Shown: positions 1-10,304 of the stretch, piece by piece
Layout: each line of letters starts with the position of its first letter
Numbering within the stretch: the stretch's first letter is position 1
Source of the DNA: Isochrysis galbana
Taxonomy: Eukaryota; Haptophyta; Isochrysidales; Isochrysidaceae
Reading direction: 5' to 3'
DNA: 64,000 bases
Assembly (NCBI GenBank): GCA_018136815.1
Contig: CM030937.1
Span: forward strand, 1,693,279-1,757,278
Translations under genes and position numbers: made by a program
The notes under the pieces: model-generated
What the model saw: the letters and a program-made list of their open reading frames with translations, nothing else
Told to the model about the DNA's origin: nothing
Database searches by the model: none

Positions 1-153
1 AATAAGCTTAAAATTTAGAGATATCTGGGTGCGGGCTGACGAAGCCCTTATTATATCCTGCATGTGGCAGTTGCCTCGAGGACGGGGTGTGTTTACAATA
101 TATGGAACGTCCATCTAACTAGATATATGGAGCTTAGAGCAATCAACTGTCGC

Positions 154-175
154 GAAGCACCTTCGAAGGTGCTTC
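154..175. repeat. 22-bp perfect palindrome
   Basis: The sequence from GAAGCACC to GGTGCTTC reads the same on both strands over 22 bp. It lies 3 bp before the target-site copy of the adjacent hAT-type element. The rest of 1-177 shows no gene that I can support. The palindrome could be a protein-binding site or a relic of an element end; nothing decides between these. Confidence 0.6.
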
Positions 176-185
176 CTATCGCCGC

Positions 186-662
186 CAAAGATGGGGTAAC
201 AGCTTATCAGCTCTCAAGGTTATGGAGTTATCACTAAATATCAGCACTAATATCAGCTCTCATGACAGTTGTCCCAACCAACAACAAAACTCCCCTGTGC
301 GCGCGCACGCGTGTGTTGTGTGTTGATTTACGCTCTCCACACTCCACACACAAACTCTCTCTCTCTCTCCTCTAGCGTAGATTGGATGAACCTATCGCAT
401 CTTAGGGATTGAGGATAGATAGAGCGTAGCAGCCAAGCAGCCGACCGACGGCCGACGGCGGCTACTATACGTATGTATGTATGAAGTATCGATATTGATA
501 GAGAAGGGGGAGGGGCAACGATTCTAATTGTAAAAGGAGTTATCGTGGTGTATCAGCCCCTTTAAGATTAGTCTAGCAGCCGACAACTAATATCAGTGAT
601 TTGGCAGTATGGAGCTATTACTCTTACTGAGAGCTCATAACAGTACTCTTACCCCATCTATG
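186..662. mobile_element. hAT-type non-autonomous element, 477 bp, 8-bp TSD
   Basis: The left end reads CAAAGATGGGGTAAC and the right end, reverse-complemented, reads CATAGATGGGGTAAG. The element is flanked by perfect 8-bp duplications ATCGCCGC at 178-185 and 663-670. Eight-bp duplications with short imperfect TIRs are the hAT signature. Inside are repeated AGCTGATATTAG-like motifs near both ends and no coding sequence. The left terminal 30 bp recur at about 51747, where they precede a transposase-like first exon, so this is probably a deletion derivative of that family. It has inserted next to the LINE remnant that begins just after it. Confidence 0.8.
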
Positions 663-779
663 ATCGCCGCTTAATAAGAGATAGCGAGATTTAGCGCCCT
701 CGATCGCTCCACCGGCCCGCTCCAGCGCGCTCCATGCCGAGCCGCGGCCATCCTGCCTTCCTCGCGGCGCTTGCGATGA

Positions 780-1331
780 TGGGATAGAACCAATACGTGC
801 CGCATATGTGGAGAAGCGGACGAATCTTCGACGCACCTAGGCGAATGCCAGGGGATAACCAACATATTATGTGCGCTGAACAAAGTCGCCAGGTTCTCAC
901 CTGCGGCGGAAAAAAGTAGAGAAGACCACATCGTCGACAATCTATTCATCTACCCGAAAGGGGACGCCCCGAAGGCGATATATACACTATATCTATTAGA
1001 GTGGAGATATATCATCACAGACTTCTATAGAATTCATTATGATGGCATAAAATTCTCGGAAGAATCGATATTGATAAGAACGATAGAGAGATACACCACA
1101 CTGAGCAAAGCACTGGTCTTCGCAAACGGAACCGACTCGACAAGAACCGCCCAAGCGGGCATGGGTAGGCAACCTAAAAAAAGAATAGACATAAGCGACT
1201 TGAGACCCGTTTTTATGTTGAACGACAAGGGTGGGCTCAAACCCAGCGAGGAGCTAGTGGAGCTAGCCACCAAGCCAGGGATAGCACACGCCGTCGAGGA
1301 GAACAAGGAGCAACGAAACGAAGGCGAATAA
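780..1331 (+). pseudogene. LINE (non-LTR retrotransposon) ORF2 C-terminal fragment
   Basis: A frame open for 183 codons and ending in TAA at 1329-1331 begins after an in-frame TGA at 777-779. Near its start it encodes a CxxC...HxxxC zinc knuckle (CRICGEADESSTHLGEC), as found at the C-terminus of many non-LTR retrotransposon polyproteins. This is followed by a hydrophobic/aromatic stretch (IYTLYLLEWRYIITDFYRI) and a charged tail. No reverse transcriptase is present upstream, so this looks like a 5'-truncated insertion, the usual fate of LINE copies. The family assignment rests on the zinc knuckle and the layout only. It could instead be the end of another C-terminal zinc-knuckle protein. Confidence 0.5.
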
Positions 1332-2644
1332 GCCAAGGGCACAGAGGACCTGGGAATCACTAGGGATGGCAAGAACCTGACGTAAGCCTGACGACCAACG
1401 CGAACCCGGGAGGGCACGCAGGACACGAAGACGACAATAGGCCTGCCCGGCCCCCACACTCCGAACCAGGCCTTAGGTAGGGCACCAGGGCCGGACCCCT
1501 GAAACCGAAGACCAAGGAATGAAGGGGGGCAGGGAAAGAGGTGGAGGGAGGTAAGTTAAGGGCGATGTAAGTAGAGAGTAGAGAGGAGATATCCACAGAC
1601 AATAGTAGGTGTGTAGCCCAGAATCTTCAGATGTTTTTTTATGGGGATTCGCCCAACATTCACTGCTTTGATTCCGTCACGCGCGCGATCCTCCCATTCT
1701 CCCAAAATAGACCTCCATGGGCCGGACAAGGCGGGGGGGTCACTCATCACTCACCGACGCCATGGATTTTCGTGGGGTAGAGGGGGTTCGCGGGGGGGAG
1801 GGGGGTCTGGGGGGCAGGTAAGGGGGGTCCCCAGGGAATCCTTGGACACCCAGGAGGGGTGGAAAATAGTGGTTAAAAAGCGTGAGTGACCGGCCTATCA
1901 ACTGACCCGATAACAAGATTCGCTCACGCGGGACGACACCTGCAACCCCTGAAATATCATTTCCGGGTGTCACCGGGTGTCACCCTCCTATGTAAGCAGC
2001 AGAGAAACTCCAGCGCCTCACGAGGGGGGTGGAAATGCTGCGCGAGGTGTCTCCGTGTAAACGTTGTTGACAAAACCAACATCCTAATTGGTTTTGCATG
2101 CGACCCCTCATATACTCGCCGCAAAAGTTGTGACGCGTGCTGTGTGCTCTGTCTCTCGTGCAAATGGAGACGAGGCCTACGACGTAACAGCTATCCTCCA
2201 CATCCACAACCCCAAAAGCGTGTGGTTGCTCTCATCATTTCGCCGTGGAAGAGGACCATGATTACACTGAATAGCAATAATGTTGTATGCGCACTCGCAG
2301 TGGAAAAGGACCATGATTACACTGAATAGCAATAATGGTGTATGCGCACACCAGCACCGCAACAGGTTCGCAGGGCGCACTTGAGCCTCAACGCTGCTTT
2401 GGGCGGCGAGCCGTAGGCATTGTGTCGGCTGGCTCGTTTGCCCATGCGGGTTTGAGTAGGACATAGCAACGCCCTACCACTCCTCAGCCCGGAAGCTATG
2501 AAGTGCACGCCGTGCGCCATACATCATAACGCATCTCGCAGTCGTGCGTGCGAAGTCAAGCATGAGGGTGATGCACCTGCACATCCAAGCAATGCATATG
2601 GAACTGGTGCGCCAACAGGCCGGAAAGGACGGATCAGCCCTTCG
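1332..2644. other. intergenic, no supported gene
   Basis: Open frames here are short, overlap on both strands and show no recognisable domain. The stretch 1735-1860 is G-rich. The only clear structure is the 55-bp tandem duplication listed separately. The segment could contain the 3' UTR of the LINE fragment (left) and the 3' UTR or a last exon of GCH1 (right). Confidence 0.5.
2245..2352. repeat. 55-bp tandem duplication, two copies
   Basis: The unit starting GTGGAAGAGGACCATG at 2245 is repeated from 2300 with a few substitutions. It contains CCATGATTACACTGAATAGC in both copies. It lies about 300 bp beyond the stop codon of the minus-strand GTP cyclohydrolase gene, so it may fall in its 3' flank. 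Confidence 0.75.
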
Positions 2645-3331
2645 CTACAATCTGGAGCAAGGCTGGCACATGCCGAGGCTGTACGTTCCACCCTCTGCAG
2701 GCAGCGAACCGAGCTCTGCCCGTGTGATCGTCACTGCACGCGGCTGCTCCACGCCTCGCATCGACATGCACATGTGCGTGCATTCGATCACCACACGGAT
2801 GCCCACCGGCTGCAGCACTTGCCAGAGCGCCTCCGCTATTTGATGGGTGAGTCTCTCCTGGATCTGAAGCCGACGCGAGAAAGCATCCGCGACCCTCGCA
2901 AGCTTTGAAAGTCCAAGCACTTTGCCCGTAGGCAAGTAGGCAACGCGGCACGTGCCGTAGAATGGGAGGAGGTGGTGTTCGCATAATGAGTATATGTCGA
3001 TTCCTCGTACCTCAACGAGGCCCGAGCCAAGAGCCGGCCTCGGCACGGGAATGGCGGTTCTACTCGCGTCTCTACTGCTTTCTGCAGCCTCCGCAGACTG
3101 CAAGCCGCGCGACACGTCGTGCGTCTCATCGCAGTCGTCCTCGTCGCCGACGGAGAAGAGAGCACTGCGCGTGAGCGCAGCAATGTCGGCGCCGTAGCCG
3201 GCAGTGAGGAAGCGGAGTGCCTTTGCGGATCGCCGAGGGCTATTGAGGAGGCCTTCGCGGTTGGGATCGTCCCCCATGTATTCGATAAGCGTGCGGACCG
3301 CCGCCTCTGCCTCCTGCTGTGTGGGCGGCAT
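2645..3331 (-). CDS. GCH1: GTP cyclohydrolase I
   Basis: Converts GTP to 7,8-dihydroneopterin triphosphate, the first step of folate and tetrahydrobiopterin synthesis. The 228-aa product shows the family core: DPNREGLL near residues 22-29, [21 protein letters not shown] around 107-126, then [21 protein letters not shown] and [12 protein letters not shown]. The zinc ligands correspond to Cys117, His120 and Cys188, all present. I start at the ATG at 3331 (MPPTQQEA). The frame stays open further upstream only because a pyrimidine-rich leader translates as Pro/Ser, which no homologue would have. The C-terminus diverges after residue 206 and lacks the usual acidic EEFL-type ending, so a last exon may have been missed or the tail is unusual. 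Between residues 62 and 105 it carries an acidic/Ser-rich insertion. No operon context. Confidence 0.9.
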   Translation of the reverse strand: MPPTQQEAEAAVRTLIEYMGDDPNREGLLNSPRRSAKALRFLTAGYGADIAALTRSALFSVGDEDDCDETHDVSRGLQSAEAAESSRDASRTAIPVPRPALGSGLVEVRGIDIYSLCEHHLLPFYGTCRVAYLPTGKVLGLSKLARVADAFSRRLQIQERLTHQIAEALWQVLQPVGIRVVIECTHMCMSMRGVEQPRAVTITRAELGSLPAEGGTYSLGMCQPCSRL

Positions 3332-3850
3332 TGCACGTGGAGAAGAGAGGAGAGGCAGGTGGGGAGGGAAGGAGAGGGAAGCGGAGAGAGAGCGCGAGGA
3401 GGAAACGTGGAGGAGAGGGGGTGGAGGGTAATGTAGGAGAGGGGGTGGAGGGTAATGTAGGGTGAGGAGGAAACTCAGAGGGTGTTGTGGCGGGGAAGAG
3501 GGGCAGCGAGGGCGCGGAGGAGGAGGCGGCGGAAGGGCGGGAGAGAGAGAAGAGGGGGTGAGAGAGAGAGGGAGAGAGGGAGGAAGGGAGAGGGTGGGAG
3601 GGAGGTGTATGAGGGTGAGGGGTTTGTAGGTGGGTGGAGGGTTGGGAGGAGGAGGGGGGTACGGGTCGGTGGGGGCCGAGAGGGTGTTGGGTTGGAAGGG
3701 AAGGGGGTTGGGTGGGGTGGTGGGGTGGGGAGCAGATGGAAGGAAGGGGGAGGAAGGTCGAGGGCGCGGCGCGGCGAGTCGCCCGTCGGGAAGGGCACGT
3801 CGATCGAGGGACACACTTCTCTCTCTCTCTGCTGCTCTCTCCTCTCTTCT
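3332..3850. repeat. purine-rich low-complexity tract upstream of GCH1
   Basis: The plus strand is almost pure G/A (GGAGAGAG, GGGTGGAGG) to about 3780, then switches to CTCTCTCT at 3818-3850. On the coding strand of GCH1 this is a CT/CC-rich leader preceded by a GA stretch. It contains a 24-bp direct repeat (GTAATGTAGG units, 3428-3462). Long open frames across it are composition artefacts. Confidence 0.7.
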
Positions 3851-4545
3851 TTAAAGTAGAGAGTCCCTCTTCTTCAGTGATTGTCTCCTGCTCCGCCTCC
3901 TCGGCTGTGGATATACTACTAAATATAAATACTCCCCAGTAATAGCCGTAGTTAGTCATCCTCACTCTATCGCGTCGTTGGAAATGCTCTGAGGTCTGAG
4001 GTCGCGTCCCGTCGAGAAAGTGGACCATCGAGTTTAGCTTTATTTTCTTGGCCTAGTTGTAGTACGTAACAATATTAAAATTAAATAATGTTACATCCTA
4101 ACCAATTCCACTAGCACTAGCACTAGCTAATTGGATACATATACATACAACATTTCAGTCCCGGAATCCCGCTATCCGCTATCCGCTATACCTTACGAGC
4201 TCTAGGTGTTCGAGTGATACCGGGGGGAGGGGGCACTGCGCACTGCCCCCTCACCTTGACATTTGTGCCCCCTCCACCCTCCAGCCTCCAGTGCACGCAC
4301 CGTCCCTGCGCACTGCGCACGCCAGAGCGTCCTCTCCTCGAGTCCACGCTGGGTGGAAACCGAACCCCTTTCTTCGGATAAAACAACGCAGGGGGGGGGG
4401 GGACTCGTGAAACTAGGGGCCCAGAGCGCTAATCACTCTCGCCGGAGCGAGCCGCGGCGGCGAGCCGCGGCCCTTCCAACCTGGCTCTGGCGCCCCCCTT
4501 CTTCTTTCTTCTTTTTCTTATTCTTTTTCTCTTTTCAACTATCAT

Positions 4546-4690
4546 CAGTGAACTGATAGGGTCATGCATGGAGCGCGCGCCGCTCGCCCCTCCCCTCCTC
4601 CCGTGCCGCCACCCCCGCCGCGCCAGCCGATCGGGCCGTGACCAACGCCGCGCCGCCGAAACGAGCGCGAGCAGCCCCCAACAATAAAAA
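4546..4690 (+). pseudogene. degenerate copy of a dispersed transposase-like first exon (MERAPL family)
   Basis: GTGAACTGATAGGGTCATG followed by an ATGGAGCGCGCGCCGCTC start is shared with 51793-51823 (+) and with 12110-12142 (-). The three copies continue into a Pro/Ala-rich peptide and a KRAR basic run. In this copy the frame is broken soon after the start (PSSPA is lost) and an AATAAAAAAATTTT run follows. See the 51747-52060 entry for the best copy. Confidence 0.5.
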
Positions 4691-4883
4691 AATTTTCCAA
4701 CTGGGAAGATGCGCACCTGCACCGAGCCGCTGGCCGATGCCGCACGCCGACGCAGGTGAAGACGCAGGTGAAGATGTCCCTGCAGGCCCTGCAGAGACCC
4801 CGGCAGAGCCCGGGGACGGGCGGGCGGGTCATCTGAGCGCCCCGGCTTGCATTAATGGTCATGTCACATGTCATGTCTGGGGC

Positions 4884-5240
4884 CTAGCTAGGCTCCTTCA
4901 GACGGCGAAGGGGTAGCGTTGCGCACTCCCGGGGTTGCTGGAGTGCTGCAGCGACAAACTGCGAGGATGCTGCTGAGGCCGTAGAGGTCGCCAGTCGAGC
5001 GCCCGAAGTCAGTGGTGTCGCAGATTTGGCAACCAGTGGTGAGTCAGGCGCTCTCCGGCTGGGCTCCTTCAGAAGGCGAAGGCTTAGCTTCACGCATTCC
5101 CAGTGTTGCGGTTGCGGGAGTGGTGCAGCTTGCGAGAGTGCTGCAGCGACGAACGGCCCGGATGCTGCCGGGGCAGCAGAGGTGGCCCTTTGCACGCCCG
5201 ACTTCAGCAGTTCAGCAGTGGCGCAGAAACGCCGCCGATG
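4884..5240. repeat. diverged tandem duplication, about 175-bp units
   Basis: The block GGCTCCTTCAGACGGCGAAG...GTGCTGCAGCGAC...GATGCTGC...CGCCCGA at 4888-5010 is repeated with many substitutions and an insertion at 5063-5210. On the minus strand one frame stays open across both copies and gives a peptide repeat ending LRxLKEPS twice. Whether it is coding is uncertain, because no known domain is visible. Confidence 0.6.
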
Positions 5241-5326
5241 AACGGGGAGGCCTTGTGTCTTGTGTGTGCTGGGGCGAGGCTAGCGGCGCGCGGCGGCGGC
5301 GAGGAAAGAGAGCGGAGTGTCGCGCG

Positions 5327-5327
<1 letters not shown>

Positions 5328-5366
<39 letters not shown>
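5328..5366 (+). repeat. homopolymer of 39 G
   Basis: An unbroken run of 39 guanines. A run of this kind can form G-quadruplexes, and its length is also easily mis-assembled. It marks the start of a purine-rich region running to about 5800, just before the chitobiase start codon. Confidence 0.9.
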
Positions 5367-5654
5367 CTACCTTCTTTCTTTTCTCCGGTCTTCGCGCGTC
5401 GCTGCTCCGTTGGCGTTCACTTGCGTAAACTAAAGCTCACTATATCTAAAACCCCTGTAAAAAGCCCCGACTATTCTACTCTATTTCTTCTCTTAGAGCC
5501 AGAGTGGACGGACTGCGGGGCTCCGGCGGCGGCGCGGGAGCGGGTGTGGTCTCCCCCTTGTCGTCGATCTTCCCCCGCCCCTCCGTCCTCCGCGTCCTAC
5601 TCTTGGTGGGTGTGGTGTGCCTTTGGGAGGCTGCTGGCGTCTCTGGGAAGTTGC

Positions 5655-5800
5655 TGGGCCGAGAGGGAGGGGGGGGGGGAGGGGGTCAGAGAGAGAGAGA
5701 GAGGAGGGACAGGGACAGGGAGAGGGGGAGGGAGAGGGAGGGAGAGAGAGAGGCAGAGGGGAGGGGGGGGCGGAGTGAGAGAGAGCATTTTAAGGGCAAA
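5655..5800 (+). repeat. (GA)n/G-rich tract before chitobiase
   Basis: GAGAGAGAG and GGGAGGGAGAGGG runs end about 35 bp before the chitobiase ATG. Unlike most genes in this window, here the coding strand is the purine strand. Confidence 0.7.
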
Positions 5801-5834
5801 GGAGGTAGTCAGCTGAGCGAGTCCGTTGTGCTGT

Positions 5835-7343
5835 ATGGGGGCAGTCGGGAGAGCTAAGGCTCGAGCGAGGCTCCTCGTGTCGGTGCTGCTCACATGCGCC
5901 CACGCCAGTGGGCGCCGCCGTTGGACACAACACCGAGAGGCCGCTGCCGTTGCTGCACACAAGTTTGCGAGGGCTGTGCATGAAGCTGCTCAGGCAAGGT
6001 TGCCAACGCAAGCGGAAGGCTGCCCCTGCACCGATTCGTCGCTTTGCCTTCCCATCGCCGGGCCTCCATTGGCCGAACGCGAGATCTTTGGCTTCATTGG
6101 CGGCAATGGTAGCGCAATTGACTGGTCCAGGGTCACTACTGTCGCATGGGCCGCACCAGACGATTATGCGCTAATGTGCCGGGCTCATGCAATGGGCGCC
6201 CGAGTCATTCTCTCGGCTCCAAAGCCAGAGCTGGTGCTCACGTCGAATTCAACTGCGCGAGCAGAGTGGGTTTCCAGTGCTGTCGCCGCTGTGACAGCCT
6301 CGTATCACGACGGAATCGTGTTTGACTGGGAATCACCATGCCGCGTTGGCTCACCAATGCAATATTGGTATGGCGTGCTCATTGGTGAGACACGTGCGGC
6401 GCTTCGAAGCGTTCATGCCGGCTACCAGGTGTCTACGTGTGTCGCATGGTCGCCCGACAATATTGACGGCCGTGGTTACAACGTTGGAGCGTTTTCCCGT
6501 TCCTCCGATGCGTTGTACGTCATGGATTACGACACCCGGTCTCAGGTGATTGATGCATGCATTGCCGGTGCAAACGCACCCTTCGGCGGTACCGTCCGAG
6601 GAATTTCGCGTTTTCTAGACCTTGGAGTCCCTGCGTCTCAGCTCATCCTCGGCGTACCATGGTACGGTTATAGGTGATCCCGCCTGCTGTGCATGCTGCT
6701 TAGACGGATTCCCCAGCAGTAACATCGTGTAGCCATTTTATTTTTTGCATTCGCCCAATTTGTGTGTAGCCAGTGAGATTGGCTCCTGCATTCGCGAAAC
6801 GTTTCTGATGGCAGTCGTTAGAAACGATTTTGATCGCGGGAATCTTGCCCCCGCAGGTACCCTTGCCTCGAGGGCACCACGCCTGCCGCTCGATTCTGCC
6901 CGATCAAGGAGGTGCCCTTCCGTGGAGTCAATTGCTCTGATGCAGCGGGGTCTGAGGTAGGATATAAGGAGATCCTAGTGCGGCTGAGGACCATGAACGC
7001 CACCACGAATCCTTCCTGGGACTCGAACCAAGGGGCACCATACTTCAACACGCTTGAGACCATTCAAGAACAAAGCAGCGACACGCTCGATCATAGTGGA
7101 CGAGCGAGCCCAACCGGCACGGCAATTGGAGTGGTGCAATATTGGTATGATGACGCGCAGTCGCTCGCACCAAAGTACGCCTATGCGCGCTCCGTAGGCT
7201 TGCGCGGAGTTGGACCTTACACGTTCACAGACGTTGATTCGAAGGATGATGTCATGTACAAGGCATTGGATAGCTTCTTGCTCCCCCACGCGGGTGAACG
7301 AGTACCTCTGGCAAAGGCGCGCACGAAGGAGAGCGAGGCTTGA
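5835..7343 (+). CDS. CTBS: di-N-acetylchitobiase-like glycoside hydrolase family 18
   Basis: Predicted to hydrolyse the chitobiose core of N-glycans or chito-oligomers in a lysosome-like compartment. Two exons, 5835-6673 and 6857-7343, join in frame to 441 aa. The intron (6674-6856) has GT and AG ends and restores the family block GVPWYGYRYPC...KEVPFRG.NCSDAAG across the junction. An N-terminal hydrophobic stretch (about residues 12-22, LLVSVLLTCAHA) looks like a signal peptide. The GH18 active-site motif is DGIVFDWES at about 159-167, with the catalytic acid at Glu166. The first aspartates of the consensus DxxDxDxE are partly replaced (IVF), as also happens in chitobiases. The C-terminal part holds VVQYWYDDAQSLAPKYAYA and GLRGVGPYTF, the usual strand 7-8 region. 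The ATG at 5835 is the first in frame. Length is typical for the family. Confidence 0.9.
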
Positions 7344-7426
7344 TTGAGGGGCTGCTAAATAACACCAATATTGTAGCATCCAAGCCGCATTTGTCGATGT
7401 CAACATGATGATAAAACGACTTGTGG

Positions 7427-7930
7427 TGAGCTAAATGTGGCTGTGGCTGTGGGGTGGTCTGGTGAGAGAGAGAGTTGAGACATAACATGAGAGGTTTGAT
7501 CCACGTGGGGCATGGAGGGTGGGCGAAGAGGGACTGGAGGAGCACGCGGGGACAGGTCGGACGGCGCGGGCGCACTCTCAGTCATCACGAGGCACTGTGG
7601 CACGAGGGCGAGAGCAGACGGGAGGAGCACGAGGGGCGATGGCGCAGAGCGTTCGGAGGACACCGGGGGAAAACGTCACGCGCGGGGGGGGGGGGGGCGC
7701 GCGGGAAAATAATGGACGGGAAAGGGGGCGGAAACTCAAGGGAGCACTCGGGGGAAAGGCGGGAGGGAGGAGAAGGGAAAGGGCTTTCGCGGGGGGAGGG
7801 GGCCGATCGAGATAGCGCGAGGGGGAGGGAATCGGGGCGCGACGGACGAGGGGAGTCGCGCGGGGAACCTAGTCGGGGTGTATAGGAAGAGGCACGTGTA
7901 CAAGGCCCCTTCCTTACCCGCAACACGACT
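7427..7930 (-). repeat. dispersed repeat copy A (inverted relative of 15110-15660)
   Basis: On the minus strand this segment carries GTGTTGCGGGTAAGGAAG...CTTGTACAC near 7930 and, further in, a short frame starting MTESAPAPSDL (ATG near 7592) with a TSHVMSQLSLSP-like end. The same order, with a MAESAP start and TSHVTVQPPL, occurs on the plus strand at 15110-15660. Between the two lie G- or C-rich stretches in both copies. This suggests the 5' part of a repeated mobile element with a short first exon. I could not find matching terminal repeats or target duplications. Confidence 0.55.
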
Positions 7931-8053
7931 GAATATTGCAGCGCCGCTACTGCCACTAGCCGTGCACCAGCCATGCAACATGCCAAGCCACGACACACAT
8001 CACCGTATTGGGACCCGAGACCCGAGGCACAAATCTAAGCGAGGGTCTGGACA

Positions 8054-8081
8054 TCAGCCCCTGCCAAAAGGCAGGGGCTGA
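8054..8081. repeat. strong hairpin, 12-bp stem, 4-nt loop
   Basis: TCAGCCCCTGCC, AAAA, GGCAGGGGCTGA: a perfect inverted repeat. It sits between the dispersed repeat and a short open frame and belongs to no gene I can identify. Confidence 0.75.
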
Positions 8082-8192
8082 GGATGGTTGTGCGGGCCCA
8101 CCGAGGGGGTGTCTACGATGCGAGGGAGGGGGGCGCGAGGCCCCCATTGACCGCCCCTCTCTATAAAAATAGGTGAGTGCTTGTATAGAAGT

Positions 8193-8459
8193 ATGCACAA
8201 AAGCAAACAACCGCTAGCAATGTCCACTCAATGTGTCGTAAGCTTGCAGCACGATGCGAGACTCCTTGAGGATTCGTGGCAACTAGCTGCAACCATGGTG
8301 AAACCCAATTACGCCGGCGTCAACATGATTGTGAACCGTTGCATTGCAGATACCGCTTGCTCGCATGTGCTCAACGCCCTTTGGCTTTTCCTCATTTGCT
8401 ACCGGCTCGGCAACAACCAACGCTCAACGGCTGCATGGTACATGCATGCTGAGTGCTAG
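8193..8459 (+). CDS. hypothetical small protein (88 aa)
   Basis: An ATG-initiated frame of 88 codons, preceded 30 bp upstream by a TATA-like CTATAAAAATAG (8160-8171). The product has no recognised domain; a central hydrophobic run (ALWLFLICY, about residues 66-74) is the only feature. Composition is less GC-rich than nearby genes. It may be chance or part of a repeat. Confidence 0.2.
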   Translation: MHKSKQPLAMSTQCVVSLQHDARLLEDSWQLAATMVKPNYAGVNMIVNRCIADTACSHVLNALWLFLICYRLGNNQRSTAAWYMHAEC

Positions 8460-8593
8460 ATGGACCACCACCAGCGCATAGCCGTGTTCTTGCTGCTCGT
8501 GCAACTAGCGTGAACTCTAGTTCGAGATACAACCAGCTCAATGGCCACTCTTTAGATCTCTGGGGCAATCACCTCCGCAGCCTGCCTCGCATT

Positions 8594-9803
8594 CTAGACC
8601 ACGGGCCCACCACAGGCCGCCTCGATCTTGCTCCAAAAGCTTGCCTTGGCCTCAGGGTTCGAGATTGTGTTCTTCTCTTGTTTGACCCACTTTGGTAGAA
8701 ATATTCCATTGCTAGCTACGCAAATTGGCAGGCCATACGCACCAATCAAGCCTCCAGATGGCTCCACGAGGCTTCCCGACTCGACGCCTGGCATCAGGCA
8801 TGCATGCGTCATTGGTAAGGCACCGTCATTGCTGGATTGCCCAAGCAGCATGAAGATCAAATTCGTCTCCCACGCCTTCATGTTGCCCGTCTTGTTTGTA
8901 GTCGCCTACGTGGGGGCATGAGACACAGTCATCCCACGGTCACAAGACTGCATACTTGGGTCCGTAAAATATCCACTTCGCAAACCAAGGTGCATGAGCC
9001 CGGTGGAGGTGATGTGCCCATGAGCGCACCTGCAAGTCGGTCGCAGCAAGCCCTGGGGCGCAGCAGAGGGCCTTGACCTTGGAGCCCTTCTCCTGAAGCT
9101 TCTCGTGCAGGATCATCATCGACAGGGAGTTGGCCAGCTTCGTCTGATGGTACCGCTTCCATGCAGGGCCTGCCGACATCATGCCGCCGCCTTTGTCGCC
9201 GCGCAGCTCCTCGGGCAGCCCCTCCGGGGGCACCTTGTCGAAGGCGGCGTCAATGATGGGGGTGCTGCCCAAGCGTGCGCCCGACGATTGGAAGCAGAAG
9301 CGCGCCTCGCCCCTCGCGGCAGCCGCGGCCTCAAGAAGTGGCATAGCAAGCTTGAGCAGCAAGAGCTGCGCGATGACGTTGACCTGGATCTCACGGTTGT
9401 ATCCATCCTCTGTCGTCTCATCCGGCGATGCCATGATTCCCGAGTTGAGCATGAGGACGTCGAGCTTTCCATCGCACTGCGCCGCCAGCGCCGGCGCGGC
9501 GGCTTTGACGGCGTCGAGTGAGTTCAGGTCACAGTCGACGTGCGTGACCGTGCAGCCTGCGGGCACGGCCTCTGCGAGGTCTGCGAGGGCTTTGCGTGAG
9601 CGCTCTGAAGGCCGATTGAGGAGAATGATCTTGGAAGCTCCTAGAGAGGCTGCAAGCTTGGCAAACTTGAGGCCAAGGCCGTTGCCCGTCGCGCCGGTGA
9701 TGGCGATTGCCTTGCCCGCCGCTGCATCCGCAGGCTGGCTCGCTAGGTAGGGCTGTGTGTAGCGATCCTTGTCGTAATTCTGTTGCGAGTAGGTGAGGCC
9801 CAT
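8594..9803 (-). CDS. short-chain dehydrogenase/reductase (retinol-dehydrogenase/WWOX-like)
   Basis: An NAD(P)H-dependent oxidoreductase of the classical SDR type; the substrate cannot be told from sequence. Two exons on the minus strand, 9803-9030 and 8905-8594, give 361 aa. The 124-bp intron (8906-9029) has a CAG|GTGCGC donor and a CACGTAG acceptor and joins GLAATDLQ to ATTNKTGN, reconstituting the stretch common in these enzymes. Visible motifs: the dinucleotide-binding TGATGNGLG at residues 37-45; LDVLMLNSG at 115-122 (NSG in place of the usual NAG); the catalytic serine region FCFQSSGARLG at 169-179; and YHQTK with Tyr218 and Lys222. The ATG at 9803 follows a long CT-rich leader. Reading straight on without the intron would end at 8940 with a tail unlike any SDR. 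Confidence 0.88.
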
Positions 9804-9870
9804 GGTGAAGCGAGAGGGGGGGGGGAGAGAGGGGGGGAGAGGGAGAGAGAGGAAGAGAGAGAGAGAGGGA

Positions 9871-9902
<32 letters not shown>

Positions 9903-10195
9903 AGAGAGAGAGAGAAGAGAAGAGAGAAGAGAGAGAGAGGAGAGAGGGAGAGAGAGAGAGGGAGCGGGAAAGGGAGCAATCGGGAGGGGGGACGCGAGGG
10001 GCGGGATGGAAGGGGGAAGGGGGCGGGCGGGGGGGGGGGGGGGGGAGAGAGAGAGAGAGAGAGAGAGGGAGGGAGAGAGACCCCTTCCCCCCCTCCAGAA
10101 GAGAGAGAGAGAGGGGGGGGGAGAGAGAGAGAGAGAGAGAGAGGGAGGGAGAGAGACCCCTTCCCCCCCTCCAGAAGAGAGAGAGAGAGGGGGGG

Positions 10196-10226
<31 letters not shown>

Positions 10227-10273
10227 AGAGAGACCCCTTCCCCCCCTCCAGAAGAGAGAGAGAGAGGGGGGGG

Positions 10274-10304
<31 letters not shown>

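Noticed and set aside
3240..4028. Pro/Ser-rich extension of GCH1 to a start near 3814 and an overlapping 262-codon frame
   Set aside because: The leader is CT/CC-rich DNA; the ATG at 3331 gives a family-length protein.
8940..9029. Unspliced C-terminus of the SDR gene ending at 8940
   Set aside because: A CAG|GTGCGC donor and CACGTAG acceptor give a phase-correct join to the conserved C-terminal exon, so this segment is intronic.
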